Assembly: GCA_026120185.1 (NCBI GenBank)
Contig: JANUWF010001101.1
Location: 62,001-126,000, forward strand
Reading direction: 5' to 3'
DNA length: 64,000 nt
Source of the DNA: Voacanga thouarsii
Lineage: Eukaryota; Streptophyta; Magnoliopsida; Gentianales; Apocynaceae
Made by a program: the position numbers and the translations under genes
Notes under the pieces: generated by a model
What the model was told of the DNA's origin: nothing
Seen by the model: the letters and a program-made list of their open reading frames with translations, nothing else
Database searches by the model: none
Shown: positions 50,255 through 63,430 of the stretch, piece by piece
Layout: each line of letters starts with the position of its first letter
Position numbering within the stretch: position 1 is the first letter of the stretch

Positions 50255-51793
50255 TAGAATTTAGGAGGCTAGGGTTGTATTAATAAGAGATAGACGGCTA
50301 GGATATGATCAAGAGAGAGGCAGAGAAACGGTTTCTCTATTATTGCGTGAATAGTCTGTGTCTCTTGTCCGAAGGAAACCGTTTCCTTATATTTATTGAT
50401 TTATAATTACCATAAATTGCAACTTAGTCCTTCAACATCCAATTGTCAACAAATTGGTCCTTGAAGTTTACTTAATTACAATTAGGTCTCATGAATTATA
50501 ACAAACTTATAATTCAGCTATAAATATATTCCCTACTCTTAATTAAGCCCACTATATTATCAAATAATATATTTGAGCATTCAAACCTTTATTGTGTGTG
50601 ACCCATTAGGTTTCCCTGGTCTTATTGGTAGCATAATATGAATTAATTCTAACAATATTAGAATTAATAATCCTTACTAAAATAAAGGATTAAATTTATT
50701 AATTCTCTAATTAATAAATCCATATTTAGCATATCAAGAGCGACATCTAGCAATGACTCTTGATCACCCAAAAGTCCAGAAAGTCAAGTGGCTTGACATG
50801 AACCTTTCAATACCAAATTATCAGTGCAATAAATTCCTTTCACCATACAATATCTCATTCGGTCTAGAGCATGGAATTAGTGCCAAATCCCTCCAGAATA
50901 TTACTAATTCTGCCCCGAATATTTTAGTACTTGTTCAAGAAATCCATTACTCGATATGTGTTTCAATTGGAACCATTTCCATCACAAAGTCGCCTTGGCC
51001 AAGGACTTCATGAGTAATGATTTCTACAAGTGGCCTTGAGATATACTCTCCGACTATTAGGAGTGGTGAATCCTTTATTGACTTTCTCAACTACTTTTGT
51101 TTACTTTACGTTGAACCCAATATCCATCCCATAGACAGTCCTAGATAAGACTTCAAAGATTAGAATCAAAGTACAACGCTCGTTAAACAAAGTACCTTGG
51201 AGATCTCAAGTCTAAGGATACTTGCACACTTGCTATAATAAGATTCTATCACTGGTACTAAATAGCTTTTCAAGTGATTATCTCGTAGCTAGGTCATCCA
51301 ATGAACTTGTTCCAAAACAAGCATCCGCACGTTAATCCTGAGTATCCCAATACTCACGGATATGAGAACCACCGCTTGATCCAATCAAGAGATATAACAA
51401 GTGCCAGTCTTGGCATATTAATAATGTCCCATCTTATTAATACTATGACTGGGGATTATTTAAGTACAAACACTGCATAGTGTAGTAGGAATCTCACATC
51501 ATTATCTCTATCATGATTTCCATAACACGGTGAGATTGTGAGCGTTCGACCTTGTGTGGATTATCATTAGAGGGAGTTCTTTCTTGGACTTCAGTTGAGC
51601 TGCTGTGAACCGGTTTTGTGATCTGGATCGCGCCTGCGTTCTTGGAATAAGAAAAATTTAAATTCCGGCTTCAAGAGGTAATAAGCGTGATCTTCTCTCT
51701 TTCCCGTTTCTACTACAAAACCGTGATCCATGGCTTGGATTTCATGCTATTTTTCGCTATGTTTAATCTGTTTAATTAATTTAGAAATCCAAC
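50255..51793 (-). mobile_element. Inserted element copy 10, full length (1,539 bp)
   Basis: The counterpart of 40988-42525 at a 9,267-9,268-bp offset. One extra C in TTTCCCTGGTC accounts for the length difference. The left flank reads TATACCCGGCA instead of TATACCTGGCA. It is otherwise nearly identical, including the right-junction CCAACACATACT variant. Confidence 0.8.
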
Positions 51794-54700
51794 ACATACT
51801 AACAACATTCTTTTACAACTGCATCACTACAACTACCGCGTACAACTAGCACATCCTTGTATAAAAAAATCAAACAAAATACCATTTTTTTTGTCCAATA
51901 AAAACACTACTAGGATTATAAAAGGACAGACTAATTAGAAAAATACATACAAAAGGAACACATAGCAACATACGTGGGCTTCTTATGGTAAACAATCATC
52001 GCAATGTACCGAATGGTTCCCATCATGCTGATGTTGACGCCACATATAATTGACGCATATCATCATACTTACAACATTCTTCTGCAACTGCAACACTAAA
52101 ATTACCGCGTACATCTTTCACATCTTTGTTTAAAAAAAATCAAACAAAATACCTCTTTTTTTAGTCCAATAAAAACACTACTGGGATTATAAAAGGACAG
52201 ACTAATTAGAATAACACACACAATAGGAATACTGTGCAACACACGTGAGCTCCTGAGGGAAAACCATCATCGTAAAGCATCGAATGGTTCCTCGATCATG
52301 CTTATGTTGACACCCCATATACTTGGCACATATACTCAAACTTACAACATGCTTTTGCAACGGCATCACTAAAATTACCGCGTACAACAAGCACATCTTT
52401 GCTTAAAAAAATAACAAAAAAACCACTTTTTTTGTCCAATGAAAACACAATTGGGATTATAAATGGTCAGATTAAATAGAAAAACACACCCAACAGGAAT
52501 ACTGTGCATGATACGTGGGCTTCGGATGGTAAACCACCGTCGCAAAGCACCGAAAGGTTCCCCAATCATGCTTATATTGACGCCCCAGATACTTGGCCCA
52601 TATACACATACTTACAACATTGTTTTGCAACTGCATTACTAAAATTACAGCGTACAACTATCACATCTTTGTTTAAAAAAATCAAACAAAATAACACTTT
52701 TTTTGTCCAATAAAAACATTTCCGGGATTATAAAAGCACTATCTATTTAGAATAACAACCACAACAGGAATATTGAGCATCATACGTGGGCTTCTAATGG
52801 TAAACCGTCGTCGCAAAGCACCGAAAGGTTCCCGAATCATGCTTATGTTGACGCCCCGTATACTTGGCACATATACACATACTTATAACATTCTTTTGCA
52901 ACGGCATCACTAAACTTACCGCGTACAAAAAACACATCTTTATTTAAAGAAATTAAACAAAATACCTCATTTTTTGTCCAATAAAATCACTCCTTGGAGT
53001 ATAAAAGGGCAGACTAATAATTAAAACACACACAACAGAAATACAGTGCATCATACGTGGGTTTCTGATGGTAAACCACCGTCGCAAAACACCGAAAGGT
53101 TCCCCAATCATGCTTATGTTGACGCCCCATAAACTTGGCACATATACGAATACATACAACATTGTTTTGCAACTGCAACACTAAAATTACAGCGTACAAC
53201 TAGCACACCTTTGTTTAAAAAAATCAAACAAAATACCTCTGCTTTTGTCCATTAAAAACACTACTGGGATTATAAAATGACAGACTAATTAGAAAAATAC
53301 TCATAATGGGAATATCGTGCATCATACGTGAGGTCTCGATGGTAAACCATCGTCGCAAAGCACCGAAAGGTTCCCGATCATGCTTTTGTTTAAGCCCTAT
53401 ATACTTGGCACATATACACATACTTACAACATTGTTTTACAACTGCATCACCAAAATTATTCCGTACAAATAGCACATCTTTATTTAATAAATCAAAGAA
53501 AATATCTCATTTTTTGTCCAAAATTAACACTACTGGGATTATAAAAGGACAGACTAATTAGAAAAACACACACAACAGAATACCGTGCATCATACGTGGG
53601 CTTCTGATGGTAAACCACCGTCGCAAAGCATCGAAAGTTTCCCGATCATGCTTATGTTGACGTCCCATAAACTTGGCACATATACTAATACTTACAATAT
53701 TTTTTTGCAACTGCGTCACTAAAATTACAGCGTACAACTTGGACATCTTTGTATAAAAAAATCAAACAAAATACCTCTTTTTTTGTCCAATAAAAACATT
53801 ACTGGGATTATAAAAGGACAAACTAATTAGAAAAACACCCGCAACAGGAATATTGTGCTTCATACGAGGGTTTCGGATGGTAAAACTTTGTCACAAAGCA
53901 CCGAAAGGTTCCCCAATAATGCTTATGTTGACGCCCCATATACTTTGCACCTATACTCATACTTACAACATTCTTCTACAATGGCATCACTAAAATTACT
54001 GCGTACAACTTGCACATCTCTGTTTAAAAATATAAAACAAAATACCACATTTTTAGTCCATTAAAAACACTCCTGGGAGTATAAAAGGGCAGACTATTTA
54101 TTAAAACACACACAACAGGAATACTGTGCATCATACGTAGGCTTCTGATAGTAAACCACCGTCGCAAAACACCGAAAGGTTCCCGATCATGCTTATGTTG
54201 ACTTCCCATAAACTTGGCACATATACTAATACTTACAACATTGTTTTGCAACTGCATCACTAAAATTACAGCGTACAACTAGCACATCTTTGTTTTAAAA
54301 AATCAAACAAAATACCTCTGTTTTTGTCCATTAAAAACACTACTGGGATTTTAAAAGGACAGACTAATTAGAAAAACACCCACAACAGGAATACTATGCC
54401 TCATACGTGGGCTTCTAATGGTAAACCGTAGTCGCAAAGCACTGTAAGGTTCCCTAGTCATGGTTATGTTGACACCCCATAAACATGGCACATAGACGCA
54501 TACTTACAACATTCTTTTGCAACTGCATCACTAAAATTATCGCGTACAACTAGCTCATCTTTGTTTAAAAAAATAAAAAAAATACACTTTTTTTGTCCAA
54601 TAAAAACACTACTTGGATTATAAAATGACAGACTAATTAGAAAAACACACATAACAGGAATACTGTGCATACTACGTGAGCTCCTGATGGTAAACCATCG

Positions 54701-57700
54701 TCGCAAAGCACCTGAAGGTTCCCGATCATGCTTTTGTTTAGGCCCCATGCACTTGGCACATATACACATACTTACAACATTGTTTTGCAACTGCATCACT
54801 GAAATTATCGCGTACAAATAGCACATCTTTATTTAAAAAAATCAATCAAAAATACCTATTTTTTGGTCCAAAATTAACACTACTGGGATTATAAAAGGAC
54901 AGACTAACTAGAAAAACACACACAGCAGGAATACTGTGCATCATACGTGGGTTTCGAATGGTAAACCTCCGTCGCAAAGCACCGAAAGGTTCCCCAATAA
55001 TGCTCAAATTTACGCCCCATATACATGGCACCTATACTCATACTTACAACATTCTTCTGCAATGGCATCACTAAAATTACAGCGTACAACAAGCACATAT
55101 TTGTTTAAAAAAATTAAACAAAATACCTCATTTTTTGTCCAATAAAAACACTCATGGGAGTATAAAAGGGCAGATTAATTATTAAAACACACACAACAGG
55201 AATACTGTGCATCATACGTGGGCTTCTGATGGTAAACCACCGTCGCAAAAGACCGAAAGGTTCCCCAATCATGCTTATGTTGACGCCTCAAAAACCTGGC
55301 ACATATACTAATACTTAGAACATTGCTTTGCAACTGCATCACTAAAATTACAGCGTACAACTAGCACATCTTTGTTTTAAAAAATCAAACAAAATACCTC
55401 TATTTTTGGCCATTAAAAACACTACTGGGATTATAAAAGGACAAACTAATTAGGAAAACAACCACAACAAGAATACTGTGCCTCATACGTGGGCTTCTAA
55501 TGGTAAACTGTCGTCGCAAAGCACCGAAAGGTTCCCTAGCATGCTTTTGTTGACACCCCATATACTTGGCACATATACTCATACTTACAACATTCTTTTG
55601 CAACTGTATCACTAAAATTACCGCGTACAACTAGCACATATTTGTTTAAAAAAATAAAAATAAATACCACTTTATTTTTCCAATAAAAACACTACTGAGA
55701 TTAAAAAATGACAGACTAATTAGAAAAACACACACAACAGGAATACTGTGCATCATGCGTGAGCTCCTGATGGTAAACCATCGTCACAAAGCACCGAAAG
55801 GTTCCCCGATCATGCTTATGTTGATGCCCCATATACTTGGCACATATACACATACTTACAACATTGTTTTGCAACTGCGTCACTAAAATTATCGCGTACA
55901 AATAGCACATCTTTGTATAAATAAACCAAACAAAATACCTCCTTTTTTGTCCAATAAAAACACAACTGCGATTATAAAAGGACAGACTAATTAGAAAAAC
56001 ACCCACAACAGGAATATTGTGCATCATACGAGGGTTTCGGATGGTAAAACTCCGTCGCAAAGCACCGAAAGGTTCCCCTATAATGCTTTTGTTGACGCCC
56101 CATATACTTGGCACCTATACTTATACTTACAACAATCTTCTGCAACGGCCTCTCTAAAATTACTGCGTACAACAAGCACATCTTTGTTTTAAAAATTAAA
56201 CAAAATACCTTGTTTTTTGTCCAATAAAAACACTCTTGGGAGTATTAAAGGGCAGACTAATTATTAAAACACACACAACTGAAAAATACTGAGCATCATA
56301 CGTGGGCTTCTGATGGTAAACCACCGTCGCAAAACACCGAAAGGTTCCCCAATCAGGCTTATGTTGACGCCCCATAAACTTGGCACATATACTAATTCTT
56401 ACAACATTGTTTTGTAACTGCATCACTAAAATTACAGGGTACAAATAGCACATATTTGTTTTAAAAAAGCAAACAAAATTCCTCTGTTTTTGTCCATTAA
56501 AAACACTACTGGGATTATAAAAGGACAGACTAATTAGACAAACACCCACGACAGGAATACTGTGCCTCATACGTGGGCTTCTAATGGTAAACCATCGTCG
56601 AAAAACACCAAAAGGTTCCATAATCATGCTTATGTTGACGCGCCATATACTTGGCACATATACTCATAGTTACAACATTCTTTTGCAACGGCTACACTAA
56701 AATTATTGCGTACAACTAGCAAATCTTTATTTAAAAAAATCAAACAAAATACCTATTTTTTTGTTAAAAATTAAAACTACTGGGATTATAAAAGGACAGA
56801 CTAATTAGAAAAACACACACAGCAGGAATACTGTGCATCATACGTGGGTTTCGGATGGTAAACCTCCGTTGCAAAGCACCGAAAGGTTCTACAATAATGC
56901 TCATGTTGACGCCCCATATACTTGGCAACTATACTCATACATACAACATTCTTTTGCAACGGCATCACTAAAATTACCGCGTACAACAAGCACATCTTTG
57001 TTTAAAAAAATTAAACAAAATACCTCATTTTTTGTCTAATAAAAACACTCCTGGGAGTATAAAAGGGCAGACTAATTATTAAAACACACACAACAGGAAT
57101 ACTGTGCATCATACGTGGGCTTCTGATGGTAAACCACCGTCGCAAAAGACCGAAAGGTTCCCCAATCATGCTTATTTTGACGCCCCCAAAAACTTGGCGC
57201 ATTTACTAATAGTTACAACATTGTTTTGCTACTGCATCACTAAAATTACAGCGTACAACTAGCACATCTTTGTTTAAAAAAATAAAACAAAATACCTCCG
57301 TTTTTGTCCATTAAAAACACTACTGGATTATAAAAGGACATTCTAACTAGAAAAACACCAACAACAGAAATACTATGCCTCATACGTGGGCTTCTGATGG
57401 TAAACCACCGTCGAAAAACTGCGAAAGGTTCCCCAATCATGCTTATGTTGACGCCCCATAAACTTGGCACATATACTAAATCTTACAACATTGTTTTGCC
57501 ACTGCATCACTAAAATTACAGCGTACAACTAGCACATCTTTGTTTTAAAAAATCAAACAAAATACCTCTGTTTTTGTCCATTAAAAACACTACTGGGATT
57601 TTAAAAGGACAGACTAATTAGAATAACACCCACAACAGGAATACTGTGCCTCCTACGTGGGCTTCTAATGGTAAACCATCGTCGAAATGCACCGAAAGGT

Positions 57701-57869
57701 TCCCTAATCATGCTTATGTTGACGCCCCATATACTTGGCACATATACTCATACTTACAACATTCTTTTGCAGCGGCATCACAAAAATTATCGCGTACAAC
57801 TAGCACATCTTTGTTTAAAAAAATAAAAAAAAATACCACTTTTTTTGTCCAATAAAAACACAACAGCGA

Positions 57870-58420
57870 TTATTGAAGGACAAACTAATTAGAAAAATAC
57901 ACACAACAGGAATATTGTGCATCATCTGTGGGCTTCTGATGGTAAACCATCGTCGTAAAGCACTGAAGGGTTCCCCAATCGTGCATATTTTGACGCCCCA
58001 TATACTTGGCTCATATACTCATACTTACAACATTGTTTTGCAACTGCATCACTAAAATTACCGCGTACAAATTGCACACATCTTCGTTTAAAAAAATCAA
58101 ACAAAATACCTCATTTTTTGTCCTATAAAAATATTACTGGGATTATAAAATGACAGACTAATTAGAAAAACACACACAATAGGAATACTGTGCATCATAT
58201 GTGAGCTCCTGATGGTAAACCATCGTCGCAAAGCTCCGAATGGTTCCCCGATCATGCTTATGTTGAAGCCCCATATACTTGGCACATAGACAAAAACTTA
58301 CAACATTGTTTTGCAACTGCATCACTAAAATTATCACGTACAACTAGCACATCTTAATTTTAAAAAATCAAACAAAATACCTACTTTTTTGTCCAATATT
58401 AACACTACTGTGATTATAAA
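57870..58420 (+). repeat. Two-monomer block repeated at 3,340 bp (partner 61.21-61.74 kb)
   Basis: The G-like monomer with TCGTGCATATTTTGACGCCC and CACACATCTTCGTTTAAA, and its following monomer, recur near 61210-61740. These are the only G-like monomers seen far from the first 6.5 kb, so they are either a relic of the old cycle or a translocated block. Confidence 0.68.
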
Positions 58421-59640
58421 AGGACAGACTAATTAAAAAAACACACACAACAGGAATGTTGTGCATCATACGTGGGCTACTGATGGTAAACCCCCGTCGC
58501 AAAGCACCGAAAGGTTACCCAATCATGCTTATGTTGACGCCCCAGATACTAGGCACATATACTCATACTCACAACATTCTTTTCCAACTACATCACTACA
58601 ATTATCGCGTACAACTAGCACATCCTTGTATAAAAAAATCAAACAAAATACCTCATTTTGTGTCCAATAAAAACACCCCTAGTAGTAGAAAAGGGCAGAC
58701 TAATTATTAAAACACACACAACAAAAATACTGTGCATCATACGTGGGCTACTGATGGTAAACCACCGTCGCTAAGCACCGAAAGGTTCCCCAATCATGCT
58801 TATGTTGACGCCTCAGATACTTGGCACTTATACACATACTTACAACATTCTTTTGCAACTGCATCACTACAATTACAGCTTACATCTAGCACAACCTTGT
58901 TTAAAAAAATCAAACAAAATACCTTTTTTTTTACCCAATAATAACACTACTGGGGTTATAAAAAGACAGACAAATTAGAAAAACACACACAACAGGAATA
59001 CTGTGCGTCATACGTTGGTTCCGAATTGTAAACCTCAGTCGCAAAGTACCGAAAGTTTCCCCAACAATGCTTATGTTGACGCCCCATATACTTGGCACAT
59101 ATACTCATACTTACAACATTCTTTTGCAACGACATCACTAAAATTACCGCGTCCAACATGCACAACTTTGTTTAAAAAAATTAAACATAATACCTTGTTT
59201 TTTGTCAAATAAAAACACTCCTGGGAGTATAAAAGGGCAGACTAATTATAAAACACACACAACAGGAATACCGTGCATCATACGTGGCTTCTTAAGGTAA
59301 CCACCATCGCAAAACACCGAAAGGTTCCCCAATCATGCTTATGTTGACGCCCCATAAACTTGGCACATATACTAATACTTACAACATTGTTTTGCAACTG
59401 CATCACTAAAATTACAGCGTACAACTAGCACATCTTTGTTTAAAAAAATGAAATAAAATACCTCTGTTTTTGTCCATTAAAAACACTACTGGGATTATAA
59501 AAGGACAGACTAATTAGAAAAACACCCACTACAGGAATACTGTGCCTCATACGTGGGCTTCTAATGGTAAACCACCATCGCAAAGCAAAGAAAGGTTCCC
59601 CAATCATGCTTATGTTGACGCCCCAGATACATGGCACATA

Positions 59641-61176
59641 TACTCATACATAAAATATTCTTTTGCAACTGCATCACTACAATTACCGCGTACAACTAGC
59701 ACATCGTCATACAAAAAAAATCAAACAAAATACCTCTTTTTTTCTCCAATATTAACACTACTAGGATTATAAAAGGACAGACTAATAAGAAAAACACACA
59801 CAACAGGAATACTGTGCATCATACGTGGGTTTTGGATGGTAAACCTCCGTCGCAAAGCACCGAAAGGTTCCCCAATAATGCTTATGTTGACGCCCCATAT
59901 ACCTGGTACATACACTCATACTTACAATATTCTTTTGCAACGGTATCCCAAAAATTAACACGTACAACATACATATCTTCGTTTAAAAAAATTAAACAAA
60001 ATACCTCATTTTTTCCAATAAAAACCCTGCTGGGAGTATAAAAGGACAGACTAATTATTAAAACACACACAACAGGAAAACTGTGCAACATACGTGGGCT
60101 TCTGATGGTAAACCCCCGTCGCAAAACACCTAAAAGTTCCCCAATCATGCTTCTATTGACGCCCCATAAACTTGGCACATATACTCATACTTACAACATT
60201 GTTTTGCAACTGCATCACTAAAATTACAACGTACAACTACCACATCTTTGTATAAAAAAATCAAACAAAATACCTCATTTTTTGTCCAATAAAAACACTA
60301 CGAGGATTATAAAAGGATAGACTAATTAGAAAAACACCCACAACAGGTATACTGTGCATCATACGTGGGTTTCGGATGGTAAACCTCCGTCGTAAAGCAC
60401 CGAAAGGTTCCCCAATCTTGCTTATGTTGACGCCCCAGATACTTGGCACATATACTCATACTTGCAACACTCTTTTGCAACATTATCACTACAATTACCG
60501 CGTACAACTAGCACATCCAGGTATAAAAAAATCAAACAAAATACCTCTTTTTTTGCCAATAATAACACTACTGGGATTATAAAAGGACAGACTATTTAGA
60601 AAAACACACACAACAGTAATACTGTGCATCATACGTGGGTTTCAGATGGTAAACCTCCGTCGCAAAGCATCGAAAGGTTCCCCAATAATGCTTATGTTGA
60701 CGCCCCATATACTTGTCTGATATACTCATACTTACAATATTCTTTTGCAACGGCATCACTAAAATTAACGCGTATAACATGCACATCTTTGTTTAAAAAA
60801 ATTAAACAGAATACCTCATTTTTTGTCCAATAAAAACACTGCTGGGAGTATAAAATGACAGACTAATTATTAAAACACACACAACAGGAATACTGTGCAT
60901 CATACGTGGGCTTCTGATGGTAAACCACCGTCGCAAAATGCCGAAAGGTTCCCCAATCATGCTTATTTTGACGCCCCATAAACTTGGCATATAAACTCAT
61001 ACATACAATATTGTTTTGCAACTGCATCACTACAATTACAGCGTACATCTAGCACATCTTTGTATTAAAAAATCAAACAAAATACCTCCTTTTTTGTCCA
61101 ATAATAACACTTCTGGGATTATTAAAGGACAGACTAATTAGAAAAACACCCGCAACAGGAATACTGTGCATCATAC
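59641..61176 (+). repeat. Paralogous block, copy 1 (partner 61.90-63.43 kb)
   Basis: Monomer for monomer this matches 61896-63430 at a 2,254-2,255-bp offset. Rare variants are shared: CATACATAAAATATTC, CACATCGTCATA, CTACGAGGATTATAAAAGG, CACATCCAGGTATAAAA and GCAAAATGCCG. It ends at a join (TCATAC/TTCTTTTTTTG) where a monomer is cut. Confidence 0.82.
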
Positions 61177-61184
61177 TTCTTTTT
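61170..61184 (+). other. Truncated-monomer junction
   Basis: ACTGTGCATCATAC continues as TTCTTTTTTTGTC, jumping from just after the dyad to the T-tract of another monomer. The partner block at 63430 continues normally as GAGGGTTTCGG. This marks one breakpoint of the 2,255-bp rearrangement. Confidence 0.78.
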
Positions 61185-61895
61185 TTGTCAAATAAATACA
61201 GTACAGCTATTTTAGAAGGACAAACAAAGTAGAAAAATACACACAATAGGAATATTGTGCATCATATGAGGGCTTCTGATGGTAAACCATCGTCGTAAAG
61301 TACAGAAGGGTTCCCCAATCGTGCATATTTTGACGCCCCATATACTTGGCTCATATACTCATACTTACAACATTGTTTTGCAACTGCATCACTAAAATTA
61401 CCCCGTGCAACTAGCACACATCTTCGTTTAAAAAAATCAAACAAAATAGCTCTTTTTTTCCAATAAAAACATTACTGGGATTATAAAATGACAGACTAAT
61501 TAGAAAAACACTCACAAAAGGAATACTGTGCATCATACGTGAGCTCTTAATGGTAAACCCTCGTCGCAAAGCACCGAATGGTTCCCCAATCATCTTATGT
61601 TGAAGCCCCATATACTTGGCACATAGTCACAAACTTACAACATTATTTTGCAACTGCATCACTAAAATTTTCGCGTAAAACTAGCACATCTTAATTTTAA
61701 AAAATCAAACAAAATACCTACTTTTTTATCCAATATTAACACTACTGGGGGTATAAAAGGGCAGACTAATTATTAAAACACACACAACAGCAATACTGTG
61801 ATCATACGTGGGTTTCTGATGCTAAACCACCGTCGCAAAGCACCGAAAGGTTCCCCAATCATGCTTATGTTGACGCCCCATAAACATGGCACATA

Positions 61896-63430
61896 TACTC
61901 ATACATAAAATATTCTTTTGCAACTGCATCACTACAATTACTGCGTACAACTAGCACATCGTCATATAAAAAAATCAAACAAAATACCTCTTTTTTTCTC
62001 CAATATTAACACTACTGGGATTATAAAAGGACAGACTAATAAGAAAAACACACACAACAGGAATACTGTGCATCATACGTGGGTTTTGGATGGTAAACCT
62101 CCGTCGCAAAGCACCGAAAGGTTCCCCAATAATGCTTATGTTGACTCCCCATATACCTGGCACATACACTCATACTTACAACATTCTTTTGCAACGGTAT
62201 CACAAAAATTAACGCGTACAACATACATATCTTCGTTTAAAAAAATTAAACAAAATACCTCGTTTTTTGCAATAAAAAACTGCTGGGAATATATAAGGAC
62301 AGACTAATTATTAAAACACACACAACAGGAAAACTGTGCAACATACGTGGGCTTCTGATGGTAAACCCCCGTCGCAAAACACCGAAAAGTTCCCCAATCA
62401 TGCTTCTGTTGACGCCCCATAAACTTGGCACATATACTCATACTTACAACATTCTTTTGCAACTGCATCACTAAAATTACAGCGTACAACTACCACATCT
62501 TTGTATAAAAAAAATCAAATAAAATACCTCATTTTTTGTCCAAAAAAAACACTACGAGGATTATAAAAGGATAGACTAATTAGAAAAACACCCACAACAG
62601 GTATACTGTGCATCATACGTGGGTTTCGGATGGTAAACCTCCGTCGCAAAGCACCGAAAGGTTCCCCAATCATGCTTATGTTGACGCCCCAGATACTTGG
62701 CACATATACTCATACTTGCAACACTCTTTTGCAACTGCATCACTACAATTACCGCGTACAACTAGCACATCCAGGTATAAAAAAATCAAACAAAATACCT
62801 CTTTTTTGGTCCAATAATAACACTACTGGGATTATTAAAGGACAGACTAATTAGAAAAACACACACAACAGGAATACTGTGCATCATACGTGGGTCTCAG
62901 ATGGTAAACCTCCGTCGCAAAGCACCGAAAGATTCCGCAATAATTCTTATGTTGACGCCCCATATACTTGTCTCATATACTCATACTTACAATATTCTTT
63001 TGCAACGGCATCACTAAAATTAACGCGTATAACATGCACATCTTTGTTTAAAAAAATTAAACAGAATACCTCATTTTTTGTCCAATAAAAACAATGCTGG
63101 GAGTATAAAATGACAGACTAATTATTAAAACACACACAACAGGAATACTGTGCATCATACGTGGGCTTCTGATGGTAAACCACCGTCGCAAAATGCCGAA
63201 AGGTTCCCCAATCATGCTTATTTTGACGCCCCATAAACTTGGGATATAAACTCATACTTACAATATTGTTTTGCAACTGCATCCCTACAATTACAGCGTA
63301 CAACTAGCACATCTTTGTATTAAAAAATCAAACAAAATACCTCCTTTTTTGTCCAATAATAACACTACTGGGATTATTAAAGGACAGACTAATTAGAAAA
63401 ACACCCGCAACAGGAATACTGTGCATCATA
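61896..63430 (+). repeat. Paralogous block, copy 2 (partner 59.64-61.18 kb)
   Basis: Second copy of the 1.5-kb block. The separation of 2,255 bp is 8.3 monomers and not a whole number. This is because the intervening 61177-61895 contains a cut monomer plus the G-like pair copied from about 57.9 kb. Confidence 0.82.

Larger units (their letters stand above)
45979..55246 (+). repeat. Large tandem segmental duplication, unit 2 (about 9.27 kb)
   Basis: The directly adjacent second copy of unit 1, with elements at 46034, 47154 and 50255. It lacks exactly two monomers present in unit 1 (39407-39948), joined seamlessly near 49216. Remaining differences are sparse, and many are at CTG/CAG, for example GCAACTCGCATC at 49518, GAATATCGTG at 53311 and ACAGAATACCG at 53575. 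Confidence 0.9.
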
